Shown: in pieces, positions 14,770-24,257 of the stretch
Layout: each line of letters opens with the position of its first letter
How positions within the stretch are numbered: position 1 is the stretch's first letter
From: Pseudomonas sp. BCA17
GTDB taxonomy: Bacteria; Pseudomonadota; Gammaproteobacteria; Pseudomonadales; Pseudomonadaceae
DNA length: 64,000 nt
Direction: 5' to 3'
Assembly: GCF_004519405.1 (NCBI RefSeq)
Contig: NZ_SGWI01000001.1
Span: 434,001-498,000 of the forward strand
Position numbers and translations under genes: made by a program
Notes under the pieces: model-generated
Told to the model about the DNA's origin: nothing
The model's input: only the letters and a program-made list of their open reading frames with translations
Database searches by the model: none

Positions 14770-17049
14770 TTACTCCTTGATGCGTTGCTCGCGGTACTGC
14801 GGGTCGGCCTTGATCTGGGCGTCGGTAAACGGCAGTGGGCGCAGTTTTTTATCGGAGAAGGCTTGGGTCTGGTCCTTGGCGTGTGGTGACGCAGGGTCGC
14901 TGGATTCGGAGAACGCCAGCAAGCCCAGGGCCTGGGGGCCTTTATCGTCGAAGGTGACGATTTGCAGGTAGCTGGTGCCGCTGATGACTTCGCGTTTGCC
15001 GTCGGCACGCGGCACGCTTTGCATGGCGTTGTAGATGCCCAGTTGTTGTGGGCCGCCGTGCATCGGGATCTGGCCGGACACCTGGATGTCGCTCCAGCGG
15101 CTTAACCCGAGTTTGCTCACGTCTTGTGTCGATGCAAGCATGGCTTCGCGCAACGCCTTGGCCACCGGCGCGCGGTCGATGGCCAGGCCGCGTGGCGTGG
15201 TCAGCGGCTGGGCCGGGTCGAAGGCGACGCGCCAGGCGTCCGGGATTTGCTGCACGTGCTCCACCAGGTTGATGAAGTGCACCAGGCCCAGGCCGCTGTC
15301 GAGATTGGCGCGCTGGTCCCAGCTTTGCAGGCTGGTGCACAGTGGCTGCAAGGCGGCAGCGTCGGCGCCGAGGTGCTTGGCACAGAATTCGAGCAGGTCG
15401 GGCATCACTTGGCTGGCGAGGTACACCTCGTTGTCCATGACCATGTTTTGCAGGTCGGTCACGCTGATCGGCTGTTTCTCCAGGGCCTGCAGGCGCTGCA
15501 AGGCGAAACGGGCACGTGGACCGAGGCCGATGTTGTCCTGGCTGATCACCGGCGAGAACCCCGTCAACGGCGCCTTGGGATTGACCAGCCACGCCGAATC
15601 GTTGGAATGCTGCACGTAGTCGCTACGTTGCAGTTGCGGCAGTTGCTCGGCCGGGAAGATGCCGGGCTGCGCCGCGCGCGGGTCGACGTCCCAGGCGCAG
15701 GCGCTGTGTGCGCCGTCGAGCATGATCATTTGCAGGCCGGCCCGCGGGTCGCTGCACTGTTTGAGTTTGGCGGCGCTGACGTTGGGCACCACCGACAGGT
15801 TCATATACAGGCTTTGGCCCTGGTCGTCGGCGGCCAGGGTGTTGACCCACGGAATACCTTGCAGGGTCTGCACGGAGGTCTGCAGTTCCTTGAGGCTGGC
15901 GGCACGGTTCATCGCGTACCACTGCTGCAACACACGCTCATTGCCCAGGTTGGCATCGCGCAGACTGAAGGCGTAGTGGTTGTCCCAGTCCAGCTTGCCG
16001 GGCCATTGCACCACGGGGCCGAACTGCGAGCTGTAGACCGTATGCGTCTGCGCCTTGAGGGTGCCGTCGGGCTGTTTGACCTGCACCGTCAGCGTCGTTT
16101 TATCCAAGGGGATGGATTTGCCGTCGAGCAGGTAGCGTGTGGAATCCTTCGGATCGAGCGTCAGGCGATACAGGGTGAAGTGCTTGGAGGTGTCGACCGT
16201 ATGCGTCCAGGCCACGTGCTGGTTGAAGCCGATATTGATCACCGGCAAGCCTGGCAGTGCCACGCCCATCACGTCCAGCTGGCCTGGGATGGTCAGGTGC
16301 ATCTCATAAAAGCGCATGCCGCCCACCCAAGGGAAATGAGGGTTGGCCAGCAGCATTCCACGGCCATTGAACGAACGGTCACGACCAACAGCCACCGCAT
16401 TGCTGCCCCGCTCCAGGTTGAAGCGCTGCTGACGGGTAGCGGCCAGTTCAAAGGCGTTTGTGTCCGGTTGCACGCGAGCCGTGGCTTGAGGTGGCGCGGC
16501 GCCAACCAGCGCTTCGGCGAATTGGCCGACACCACCTTCCACCAGCAGCCGGCGTGTCAGCTTGACCAGGTCATCCACCACCAGCGGTCGAACCCAGGCG
16601 GCCTGACACTGGGCCGGTGCGCCCTGCTCTTTCAGGTAGCGGTTGTAGCCCGCCACATAACCTTGCATGCGTTGCTGCATTTGCGGGCTTTGTGCCTTCC
16701 AGAAAGCGCCAACCGCCTCAGGTGTGTTGAGCCAGGTAAAAAACATATCGCTGGCAAGGTTGTTGCGCTCTTCCAGCGTCGCCTGCTCCGGGCCGAAGAA
16801 CCTGGCGCGCTCGCCGTTTACGGTGACCACTTCATTGGCCAATAAACACAGGTTGTCCTGGGCGTAGGCATACCCGATGCCATAGCCCAGGCCACGTTCG
16901 TCATTGGCGCGAATGTGCGGCACGCCGTATGTGGTACGGCGGATGTCCGCCGAGGCCTGCGCCACCGGCTCCCGCGCCGATGCGGCCAGACTCAACCCCA
17001 GCAATGCCCCTGCCAGGCACACCCTGGCCCACCCGTTGGAAATAATCAC
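14770..17049 (-). CDS. pvdQ: PvdQ-type acyl-homoserine lactone / pyoverdine acylase
   Basis: A 759-residue Ntn-hydrolase of the penicillin acylase family. PvdQ removes the fatty acyl tail from the pyoverdine precursor in the periplasm and can degrade long-chain AHLs. There is an N-terminal signal peptide (VCLAGALLGLSLAASA), then the alpha chain (DIRRTTYGVPHIRANDERGLGYGIGYAYAQD), and autocleavage before Ser216 in LERGSNAVAVG, close to the P. aeruginosa Ser217. The start is taken as GTG 17049 (TGTGGAG upstream), giving a length near the 762-residue P. aeruginosa protein; a longer frame to 17097 has no site. A PvdS box at 17127-17150 ties it to iron starvation. Confidence 0.9.
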   Translation of the reverse strand: MIISNGWARVCLAGALLGLSLAASAREPVAQASADIRRTTYGVPHIRANDERGLGYGIGYAYAQDNLCLLANEVVTVNGERARFFGPEQATLEERNNLASDMFFTWLNTPEAVGAFWKAQSPQMQQRMQGYVAGYNRYLKEQGAPAQCQAAWVRPLVVDDLVKLTRRLLVEGGVGQFAEALVGAAPPQATARVQPDTNAFELAATRQQRFNLERGSNAVAVGRDRSFNGRGMLLANPHFPWVGGMRFYEMHLTIPGQLDVMGVALPGLPVINIGFNQHVAWTHTVDTSKHFTLYRLTLDPKDSTRYLLDGKSIPLDKTTLTVQVKQPDGTLKAQTHTVYSSQFGPVVQWPGKLDWDNHYAFSLRDANLGNERVLQQWYAMNRAASLKELQTSVQTLQGIPWVNTLAADDQGQSLYMNLSVVPNVSAAKLKQCSDPRAGLQMIMLDGAHSACAWDVDPRAAQPGIFPAEQLPQLQRSDYVQHSNDSAWLVNPKAPLTGFSPVISQDNIGLGPRARFALQRLQALEKQPISVTDLQNMVMDNEVYLASQVMPDLLEFCAKHLGADAAALQPLCTSLQSWDQRANLDSGLGLVHFINLVEHVQQIPDAWRVAFDPAQPLTTPRGLAIDRAPVAKALREAMLASTQDVSKLGLSRWSDIQVSGQIPMHGGPQQLGIYNAMQSVPRADGKREVISGTSYLQIVTFDDKGPQALGLLAFSESSDPASPHAKDQTQAFSDKKLRPLPFTDAQIKADPQYREQRIKE

Positions 17050-17126
17050 GCAAGCTCCACAGTCAAATTGAACAACTTCACACGCGGGCTCATTCACGAC
17101 CGCAAGGCCGAAGGCCCCACCGTAAG

Positions 17127-17150
17127 ACGCATACCACCGCGGACAATTTA
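17127..17150 (-). promoter_or_regulatory. PvdS iron-starvation box upstream of pvdQ
   Basis: On the minus strand TAAAT (17150-17146) and CGT (17129-17127) are separated by exactly 16 bp, the PvdS sigma-factor consensus. It lies about 80 bp upstream of GTG 17049. This predicts expression only under iron limitation. Confidence 0.75.
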
Positions 17151-17306
17151 GCCAGGGCGCGGGTTATCCGCGGCGCTTGACCTGTGACAAACGTGATACC
17201 GACAAATTTTCTACATCTGCCGCTTCATGATTTACCTCGCTCGTTCGTCTTATTGACTAAGAGCGCCATCATTTTTCCTGATCAGGCTCTGATAAGGAGT
17301 TTTTGC

Positions 17307-17687
17307 ATGTACAACTCGCTACGGCCCACGGACGGACACTCAATGGCTGCCGACGCCAATTTCGGCGCAGGCACCCAAGCGCTTGGCAAATCACCCGAAC
17401 AGCAAGGCAACCAGCGTATTCGCCATTTGCTCAAGTGCTTCGGCCTGCGCACCAGCCTGATCCGATTGAAAGTCATCGACGCCCTGCTCACGGCTGCAGA
17501 CAACCAGCGCACCCTGGGGGTACGTGGCGTGCACAGCCATTTGCTCGAGCTGGGCATTCCGTTGTCGTTTCTCAGCGTGCGTGAGGTGCTCAAGCGCCTG
17601 TGCAGCGAGGGCGTGATCACCCTCAATGCCGATAAAAGCTACAGCCTCCATGAAGAGGCTGCCAAAGTGCTCGACGGCCGCACTTGA
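17307..17687 (+). CDS. Fur-like winged-helix regulator (small)
   Basis: A 126-residue protein with a winged-helix core (GLRTSLIRLKVIDALLTAADNQRTLGVRGVHSHLLELGIPLSFLSVREVLKRLCSEGVI) resembling the N-terminal DNA-binding half of Fur/Zur proteins. The usual His/Cys metal-site motifs and dimerisation half are absent, so metal sensing is doubtful. Similar Pseudomonas genes are often named Fe2+/Zn2+ uptake regulation protein. ATG 17307 has AAGGAG at 17294-17299; the longer frame from 17184 lies in the promoter. It is divergent from pvdQ. Confidence 0.75.
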   Translation: MYNSLRPTDGHSMAADANFGAGTQALGKSPEQQGNQRIRHLLKCFGLRTSLIRLKVIDALLTAADNQRTLGVRGVHSHLLELGIPLSFLSVREVLKRLCSEGVITLNADKSYSLHEEAAKVLDGRT

Positions 17688-17712
17688 GTCGCGCGTCCCG
17701 GATCAGGCCAGA

Positions 17713-17907
17713 TCAGAAATTAGGCTTGACCTTGCGGCGCATGATGCCGTTGATGATCACCACAATCACTGCCACGGCGATGGCGATGTACTGGAAGGTT
17801 TTCTCGCTGATAACCCCGGTGTTCTGCAGGTGAGACAAGCCAAACATCGTCGCCAGTACGATCAGGGAAATCAGAATGGAATATTTCAAACGTTGCTTCT
17901 GGGTCAT
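17713..17907 (-). CDS. Small two-segment membrane protein
   Basis: A 64-residue protein from ATG 17907 (AGGAA upstream) with a basic N-terminus (MTQKQRLKY), a membrane segment at about residues 9-26 (SILISLIVLATMFGLSHL), a short polar loop, and a second segment at about 40-55 (YIAIAVAVIVVIINGIM), ending in basic residues. Function unknown; a longer in-frame start at 17967 lacks a ribosome site. Confidence 0.75.
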   Translation of the reverse strand: MTQKQRLKYSILISLIVLATMFGLSHLQNTGVISEKTFQYIAIAVAVIVVIINGIMRRKVKPNF

Positions 17908-18234
17908 GACGGGTTCCTGAACCTTGAGAATGTATCCACGTTGTACCGCCGAGCACGCCAGGCACACCCCGCTGACGGGAGTGAATGGGAAGGTCGGCGA
18001 GGCCCTATGTTACAGGCGATGTAAACGTTTGGCTCCCGTCAGCCCGGATTGAACCTGTAAGCCCTTGGATCGCGGTGGCACAGAGTCTGTGCATCGCTGA
18101 CCCGCCGTGAGATCGGCTCTTACACTCTCACCCGCCGCAAGCTGGAACCCGCGCACCTGTTTTCAACACCTCAAAAGAGTGCCCGACCACAGGAACAGAG
18201 CTGTGCAAGGCGCATCTTTCCGGTACGAAAACAG
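17908..18234. repeat. Intergenic region with 11-bp inverted repeat
   Basis: No gene is evident in these 327 bp. GCTGACGGGAG (17971-17981) is perfectly inverted as CTCCCGTCAGC (18033-18043), 51 bp apart. This could be a structured element, a remnant of a small mobile repeat, or part of the leader of the toxin-like gene that follows. Confidence 0.35.
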
Positions 18235-18246
18235 GTGCTAACGCTG

Positions 18247-21200
18247 ATGCTCACACGCCCTTCGTCGCTCTCCCCGCCGGCATTGCCGTCCATGCAATCC
18301 GTCACAGGCCAGACACCCCCTCCCCCTGCGCTGACGGTTATTTCCAGTCCAGAGCCACTTGAACGCCCAATGATCGATAGCCGCCTCACCTCCCTCGCGG
18401 GTCGGCGCGACATACAGCCACTGGGCAACCTCGGCGGCGCCCTGTCCTGGCCGGTTCCGCCGAGTATCGAACAGCAACGCGCCATTGAAACCCTGGTGGC
18501 CGACAACACCCACAACCTGCCTGGCTTCACGCGGCTGGGGCGTGCCGGGGCGCTGGATTACCTGATGAACGTACAGCCGTTATCCGCAGTCGAATCAGCC
18601 GATCCGGACAAGGCGTTGGAAACACTGCTCAAGGCACCCCAGGCAGAGGTATTAGGCACTGCCATACAGGCACGGGTTGAGGGCATTGCGACCGATACCA
18701 GTGTGGCCGACTACGTGTTGGCGGCCATCCATATTGGCCTTGATCCCGAATCGATCAGCGCGCCCCATCGAAACAAAGTGGCCAATTTCGACCTTGCGAG
18801 CGAGCGTCACTGGGGCAAATCCGCAGCGGAAGTGGTCGATCAACTGTCCATCTATCTGGAGCAGCAAGCCAGGACGGCAAAAGGCCGGGGCGCGTTGGCG
18901 GCCCGCGTGTTACTGGCAACCAAGGCGCCGCAGTTCCTGGTCAAGGACATCCCCCCTCAGGTGGTCTACGGCAGCCAGGCCTGGGCAAACTTTTGCATCA
19001 ACGTGGCCACACAGGAAGCTCAAGCCCCCGGCACGGTCCGCAACAAAACCTACGCACAGGTCATGATTGACGCCGAATCGTCGGAGACTGCGCCCGACGA
19101 AGCGACGCTACTGACCGTGCTGATCGACTGGGCGGTGTGCAATGGTCACCTGCCAAAGCGAAACGACGACCGCTACGACAGCGAAGAAATAGCCCGTGCG
19201 CAAACGGCCTTCAACGATCAACAGCGTGCGCTGAGAACTGCCTCCAGCCGTCTGGGTGACGCACTGCCCAGCCGCAAGGCCATGGCCCTGGCCACGCTCA
19301 AGGCGCAATTTCCGCAGGTGGCGGACGACGTCTTTGAGAAACGGGTGCTGTCGATCAAGGACCGCGAGTTCAACCCAGGTGCACGTTCAATGCTCGACAT
19401 CACCATGGAGGGCCACACACTGCCCCATGGCGAAGCCTGGCAAACCTTTGACAAAGACGTTCCACTCAAGCGCTTCAATACGTTCAGCCAGAGCGCAGAC
19501 GTAAACACAGTGGATGACTTCAAATCAGCCCTGGACTCGCATAAGCAAATGCACCAGACGCTGGTCAGCTACCTGATCGCCAACCTGCCGCTGGAGGACC
19601 GGGAAAACCTTGAGCAGGGAGAGATCGAGTTTTACAAGGAAGGCACTTACAAAATCGGCCTGGGGCTTCTCGATGCGCCCGAACTGACGGCTCAAAAAAA
19701 CCGCCTGCTGATAAAAGTCACGCGTAACAAACAAAACCATCTTTATGCGCTGGATCCGGAAAAGGGCTTGCTGTCAAAGCGGCCCAATCTCAAAGACCTC
19801 GACAGCACCAGAATCAGCAACACCCTCTATAAGACCGAACGGGTCCAGCCGCAGGACAAGCATACGATGGCGCTTCAGGAGGCACGGATAAGCGCCAATG
19901 TCCCCAAAAGCTTCGCAAGCGAACGCACCCGACACATCGCCAACGTCTACGTCGAAGCGCTCGGTCTTGAGCAGCAGGCCCGGGGCATCACCTCTTATGA
20001 CAAAGAACGGGGGCAGCAAGCAGCGCTCACCGATTTTCTGCTTGACCTTATCCCGCTCAGGTCAGCCATCGTCAACTTCCGTGACGGCGACTACGGTGCA
20101 GGTGCCCTCGACCTCACGCTGGATATTTTTGCGCTCATCACGGCGGGGCTCGGGGCCGGCGCCAAAACGATCAAGGCGTTGAAGAATACCGGCGCGGCCG
20201 CCAACCAACTGCTCAAGGTCGGAAAAATCTTCGGCGCTGCGACCTTGGGTGAACTCAACCCGTTGAGCGGTACCGGCGACCTCTGGGTGGGTGCTGGAAA
20301 ACTGCTCACCTGCGGGATGAGCAGCGCGGTGCAGGGCATTAAGAAACTGCGCGGCACTGCCATGCCGTTGGATTTGATGGAAGCCGGCGATTACTTTGAT
20401 TCAGCGGCAAACGGCACGTTTAAAGCGGGCGGGCACACCGTCGAAGGCAGCGCCGTGTTGTTCAACGGTAAATGGTATGCCTTCGATGCACACAGGATGC
20501 AGCCCTACGGCTCTCCCCTCGAGGACTTCTCGGCCTTGCAGACGCTGGCGCCGAGCCCCAACACCCACACGCCAGGCACCCATCGGGTGCATCCCTACCA
20601 TCAGAATGGTCTGCGCCCACGCCCAAGGATCACCCGCAAGGAGTTGCCCGAAGGCAGCTACCCGGAAGCCACGAAAGGAAAACTTGAGGCCGGGCATTTC
20701 ATTCGCGGTGATGGAAAGGATGAAACCATTAAAAAATTCGTGGATGACATGTTCGAATTTTATGACGAGATAGCGCGTAATCCGGTACCACGCCCGACGA
20801 TGCCGCCCCTCACGGGAGATGTCGAAATACCCGAGCTGATTTCCCGGTCTCTGCAAGCCGCAGATGGGATCGTGTTTGGAGAGAAGCACGATCAGATGGC
20901 CAGTTTCAGATTGCTCGCGCAGCAGGTTGATACGCTCGTCAGCCAAAACGTCAAAAAGGTGTATTTCGAAGGCCTGATCGATTTGCCGCCCTACGGCCTG
21001 GTGGACGACGGTATCGGGATGCTCGGGAAAAACCGGCCCCGCACAGGCCCGACATTCGAGGCGCTGAAAAAGCTGTTCGAAAGCAAAGGCATTGAGGTGC
21101 TGCCTCTCGACCACTATTACCTGACCCGACACAAGGACGTAAAGGCGTTGTATGGCCCGACGAAGGCGGGTTTTGGCTCGGTGCAACGCCTCCAGGAATT

Positions 21201-21462
21201 CAACTACCACGCCTCGGAGGTGATCCAGGCAAACTCGGGCACGGAAAAATGGATCGCGCTGGTGGGTGCCTCCCATATGAACACCGCCGAGGGCGTTCCG
21301 GGCCTGGCCGAGTTGACGGGCGCCATCGGCATCGGGGTGTTTGACAACCCGGGCGTCGCAAAATCCATCGGCCGCAAAGACACCCGGCAGTTGCCCGATC
21401 CCAAGAAGCCCTTGAAAGCCGGAGACATTCCAGGCGACTTCCAGATCTACATAAAACCCTAG
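18247..21462 (+). CDS. Large toxin-like protein with C-terminal Tiki/ChaN-like domain
   Basis: A protein of about 1071 residues. The first 800 residues are mostly helical and unfamiliar, with one hydrophobic stretch near residue 620 (LDLTLDIFALITAGLGAGA) that could insert in a membrane. The last 200 residues look like the EreA/ChaN/Tiki fold, also described in Pasteurella multocida toxin-type proteins: ADGIVFGEKHD (E-K-H), VKKVYFEG, and WIALVGASHMN. Pseudomonas carries many such toxin-domain proteins. No signal peptide is evident. The start is uncertain: ATG 18247 (AACAGG upstream) or GTG 18235. No adjacent secretion or immunity gene is visible. Confidence 0.6.
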   Translation: MLTRPSSLSPPALPSMQSVTGQTPPPPALTVISSPEPLERPMIDSRLTSLAGRRDIQPLGNLGGALSWPVPPSIEQQRAIETLVADNTHNLPGFTRLGRAGALDYLMNVQPLSAVESADPDKALETLLKAPQAEVLGTAIQARVEGIATDTSVADYVLAAIHIGLDPESISAPHRNKVANFDLASERHWGKSAAEVVDQLSIYLEQQARTAKGRGALAARVLLATKAPQFLVKDIPPQVVYGSQAWANFCINVATQEAQAPGTVRNKTYAQVMIDAESSETAPDEATLLTVLIDWAVCNGHLPKRNDDRYDSEEIARAQTAFNDQQRALRTASSRLGDALPSRKAMALATLKAQFPQVADDVFEKRVLSIKDREFNPGARSMLDITMEGHTLPHGEAWQTFDKDVPLKRFNTFSQSADVNTVDDFKSALDSHKQMHQTLVSYLIANLPLEDRENLEQGEIEFYKEGTYKIGLGLLDAPELTAQKNRLLIKVTRNKQNHLYALDPEKGLLSKRPNLKDLDSTRISNTLYKTERVQPQDKHTMALQEARISANVPKSFASERTRHIANVYVEALGLEQQARGITSYDKERGQQAALTDFLLDLIPLRSAIVNFRDGDYGAGALDLTLDIFALITAGLGAGAKTIKALKNTGAAANQLLKVGKIFGAATLGELNPLSGTGDLWVGAGKLLTCGMSSAVQGIKKLRGTAMPLDLMEAGDYFDSAANGTFKAGGHTVEGSAVLFNGKWYAFDAHRMQPYGSPLEDFSALQTLAPSPNTHTPGTHRVHPYHQNGLRPRPRITRKELPEGSYPEATKGKLEAGHFIRGDGKDETIKKFVDDMFEFYDEIARNPVPRPTMPPLTGDVEIPELISRSLQAADGIVFGEKHDQMASFRLLAQQVDTLVSQNVKKVYFEGLIDLPPYGLVDDGIGMLGKNRPRTGPTFEALKKLFESKGIEVLPLDHYYLTRHKDVKALYGPTKAGFGSVQRLQEFNYHASEVIQANSGTEKWIALVGASHMNTAEGVPGLAELTGAIGIGVFDNPGVAKSIGRKDTRQLPDPKKPLKAGDIPGDFQIYIKP

Positions 21463-21509
21463 TTCAACCCCAGGCCCAAGAGCCTCCCGGGCCTTCGGTT
21501 CCTACGGCA

Positions 21510-22271
21510 TCAGCGCGCATGCACCCAGCGCTGATGCAGCCACCGTGCAAACGCATCCAGCGCAAAGCCCAATAGCCCGATCAGCACCACCATCGCCATC
21601 AACTCCGAATACGCCAGCCGATCGCGGGTGTCGAGGATGTAGTACCCCAACCCGGCACTGACCCCGAGCATTTCGCAGGGCACCAGCACGATCCACAAGA
21701 TCCCGATGGCCAGGCGCACGCCAGTCAACACATGCCCCACCACCCCGGGGATGATCACCCGGCGCAACGTCTCCCAGCGCGTGGCGCTCAAACTCTTGCT
21801 CAACTGCAACCAGCGCGGGTCCAACTGCCGCACGCCGGCAGCGGTATTGAGCATGATCGGCCACACGGCGGCGAAGGCCAGCAAGAAGTAGATCGGCTGG
21901 TCCCCGACGCCCATCAGCATCACCACGATGGGCATCCAGGACAGCGGTGAGATCATCCGCAGAAACTGAAACGCCGGCGTCGTCGCGGCCTCCAGGTTAC
22001 GCGAACTGCCCACCAGCAAGCCCAGCGGTACCCCCACCAACAACGCCAGGAACAAACCCACGAAGATACGCTTGAGGCTCACCGCAATGTGCAGGTACAA
22101 ATCACCACGCCCCAGCAACTCCCACAGGCTGTTGAAGGTAGCCGCCAGGGAAAAGCGCGCCGACAACCCGTCGGCCTCGCCAAACACCTTGACGCCCAGC
22201 CACCACAGCACCAGCAAACCTGCCAAGCCACTCAACCCGAGCAACCAGCCCGGGATTCTGCGGTTGTTCAA
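21510..22271 (-). CDS. ABC transporter permease (SsuC/TauC type)
   Basis: A 253-residue inner-membrane permease with about six membrane segments and the binding-protein-dependent loop near residues 155-175 (LSKSLSATRWETLRRVIIPGV, the EAA-like coupling helix). It belongs to the nitrate/sulfonate/taurine-type family. It overlaps the substrate-binding gene by 4 nt and is the last gene of a five-gene operon. Confidence 0.9.
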   Translation of the reverse strand: MNNRRIPGWLLGLSGLAGLLVLWWLGVKVFGEADGLSARFSLAATFNSLWELLGRGDLYLHIAVSLKRIFVGLFLALLVGVPLGLLVGSSRNLEAATTPAFQFLRMISPLSWMPIVVMLMGVGDQPIYFLLAFAAVWPIMLNTAAGVRQLDPRWLQLSKSLSATRWETLRRVIIPGVVGHVLTGVRLAIGILWIVLVPCEMLGVSAGLGYYILDTRDRLAYSELMAMVVLIGLLGFALDAFARWLHQRWVHAR

Positions 22272-23467
22272 ACGCCGATCTCCTCGTGCCGTTCAAAACC
22301 ATCCGGCAAACCGAACGTCTTCATGCCGCCGACAGCCTCGATGGCGTTGCGCACGAAGCGGTCGTCCACCAGGTCCTTGGCGACGAACGCCGGGTCGAGG
22401 TCGGCGAGGAATGTCTTGTCGCCTTCGATCAGGGTGTCCTTCAGGCGGCGCACCAGCTCCTCGGTGTAGCTGGGGAACGGGTAAGGCTGAAAGTCGATAC
22501 GGTGCTCGTCCCAGTTGGCGTGCCGGATCGCACCGTCGGCCACGTAGGCGGCTCGGTCGGCGGCCTGCGGTGCCAGGACTTTGCTCAGGACCGGTTCGGC
22601 GTGGGGCGTGTAACGGTTCGGACCGTCCTTGGACAGCAACTTCACCGCCTCTTCACGATTGTCACGGGTCCACACCTGGGCCTTGACGATGGCGTTCACC
22701 ACCTTCTGCGACCACTCCGGACGGTTGGCCAGATCATGCTCGTGCATGAACACCACGCAGCACGCGTGGTTACGCCACACATCCCCGGTAAAGCGCTGCA
22801 CGCGGCCTACCTTGAGGGTTTCCGCCAGGGCATTGAACGGTTCGGCCACGATGTAACCATCGATACGCTTGCTGGCCAGGGCCGGAGGCATGTCGGAAGG
22901 CGGCAGGACGATCAGGTTGACCTCGTTGGCGGCGATTGCACTGCCCGCCGCGCGAGCCACGGGGGTCAGGCTGTTGTCGCGGAACAACTGTTGCACCACC
23001 ACGTTATGGATCGAGTACCAGAATGGAATCGCGACCGACTTGCCGCCCAATTGCATCACGTCGGTAATACCGGGGGCCACGGTCAGCCCGGAGCCACCCA
23101 CGTGGTTCCAGGCCACCACCTTGGCCGGCACTTTACTGCCGTAGCGCGCCCATACGGTCATCGGCGACAACAGGTGAATCACGTTGACCTGCCCGGAAAT
23201 GAACGCCTCGATCACCTGCGCCCAACTGCGCAGCAGTACGGGGCGCTCGGCCTTGATGCCTTCGGCTTCGAACAGGCCATTGTTATGCGCGACCAACAGC
23301 GGCGTCGCGTCGGTGATCGGCAGGTAGCCGATGCGCACCGGTGCGTCCGGCTCGCTGGCGGCGCGGGCTTGCAGGCTGCTCAGCAGTGGCAAGGCGCCGG
23401 CGGCACTGAGCACCGCCGACAGTTTGAGAAAGTCACGGCGCGAGTGGGTCAGGTCATCCAGACACAT
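22268..23467 (-). CDS. ABC transporter substrate-binding protein (NrtA/SsuA-like)
   Basis: A 399-residue periplasmic binding protein with a twin-arginine signal (SRRDFLKLSAVLSAAGALPLL) ending near AARA. The mature part starts VRIGYLPITDATPLLVAHNNGLFEAEG, typical of nitrate/sulfonate/bicarbonate-type receptors. The ligand is not evident; the oxidoreductase partners suggest an organosulfur or similar compound. It overlaps the ATPase gene by 14 nt and the permease gene by 4 nt. Confidence 0.88.
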   Translation of the reverse strand: MCLDDLTHSRRDFLKLSAVLSAAGALPLLSSLQARAASEPDAPVRIGYLPITDATPLLVAHNNGLFEAEGIKAERPVLLRSWAQVIEAFISGQVNVIHLLSPMTVWARYGSKVPAKVVAWNHVGGSGLTVAPGITDVMQLGGKSVAIPFWYSIHNVVVQQLFRDNSLTPVARAAGSAIAANEVNLIVLPPSDMPPALASKRIDGYIVAEPFNALAETLKVGRVQRFTGDVWRNHACCVVFMHEHDLANRPEWSQKVVNAIVKAQVWTRDNREEAVKLLSKDGPNRYTPHAEPVLSKVLAPQAADRAAYVADGAIRHANWDEHRIDFQPYPFPSYTEELVRRLKDTLIEGDKTFLADLDPAFVAKDLVDDRFVRNAIEAVGGMKTFGLPDGFERHEEIGV

Positions 23468-24257
23468 GGTTCAGCTCCAGAGGTTCAAGGGGGTTGGGTT
23501 GAGGGCGGCTCGCCTGCCGTAGGGTTTTCAGAATGTCGATACGCAACGCACCGATGGCCTCCACCTGCTCTTCCCGAGGTTGCGGCAGGTCGATGTGCCA
23601 TTCACCCAGCGTCCGCGCCGGGCGGTTACCCAGTAGCAGGATGCGGTCGGACAGCAGCAGCGCTTCGTCGATATCGTGAGTGATCAATACCGCCGCCGAC
23701 CCTTGCTCGCGGTTGACCTTGAGCAACAGGTGCTGCATATCGGCGCGGGTCACTTCGTCCAGGGCACCGAACGGCTCATCCAGCAGCAAGACTTGCGGTT
23801 GGCGCGCCAGGCAGCGGGCCAGTGCCGTCCGCTGCGCCATGCCGCCGGACAGCTGTGCCGGAAACTGCTGGCGCGCGTGCTGCAGGCCGACGGCGGCAAC
23901 GGCATGGTCCACCCGCTGGCGGCGCTGTTCCTGGCTCAACCGTGGCTGACGGTCAAAATCCAGACCAAAGGCGACGTTCTTCTCCAGGTTCAGCCATGGC
24001 AACAAGCTGGGGTCTTGAAAGGCCACCGCCACCCGCGGGTGCGGACCGTTCAACGGCTCGCCCAGCACGTTGACACTGCCGCCCTGGGGCGTCTGCAAAC
24101 CGGCGAGTACCCGCAGCAGGCTGGACTTGCCGACACCGCTGGGGCCAAGGATCGAGACCACTTCGCCGGGTTGCAATTGCAGGTCAAAACCTTGCAGCAC
24201 CGGGCCACCGGCGTACCCCAGGCAAATGCCCCGGGCGCTGAGTACCGCCTGGCTCAC
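23454..24257 (-). CDS. ABC transporter ATP-binding protein
   Basis: A 267-residue ATPase with Walker A GPSGVGKSS, Q-loop AFQDPSLLPW, signature LSGGMAQR, Walker B VLLLDEPFGALD and H-loop LITHDIDEAL. It energises uptake with the adjacent permease and binding protein. It starts at ATG 24257, overlapping the flavoprotein gene stop by 4 nt. Confidence 0.93.
   Translation of the reverse strand: MSQAVLSARGICLGYAGGPVLQGFDLQLQPGEVVSILGPSGVGKSSLLRVLAGLQTPQGGSVNVLGEPLNGPHPRVAVAFQDPSLLPWLNLEKNVAFGLDFDRQPRLSQEQRRQRVDHAVAAVGLQHARQQFPAQLSGGMAQRTALARCLARQPQVLLLDEPFGALDEVTRADMQHLLLKVNREQGSAAVLITHDIDEALLLSDRILLLGNRPARTLGEWHIDLPQPREEQVEAIGALRIDILKTLRQASRPQPNPLEPLELNHVSG

Noticed and set aside
15124..16845. 573-codon plus-strand frame opposite pvdQ
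   Set aside because: Antisense shadow of a well-recognised acylase; no domain or ribosome site.
22286..23683. 465-codon plus-strand frame opposite the ABC substrate-binding gene
   Set aside because: Shadow frame; the minus-strand genes form a tightly overlapping operon with clear motifs.
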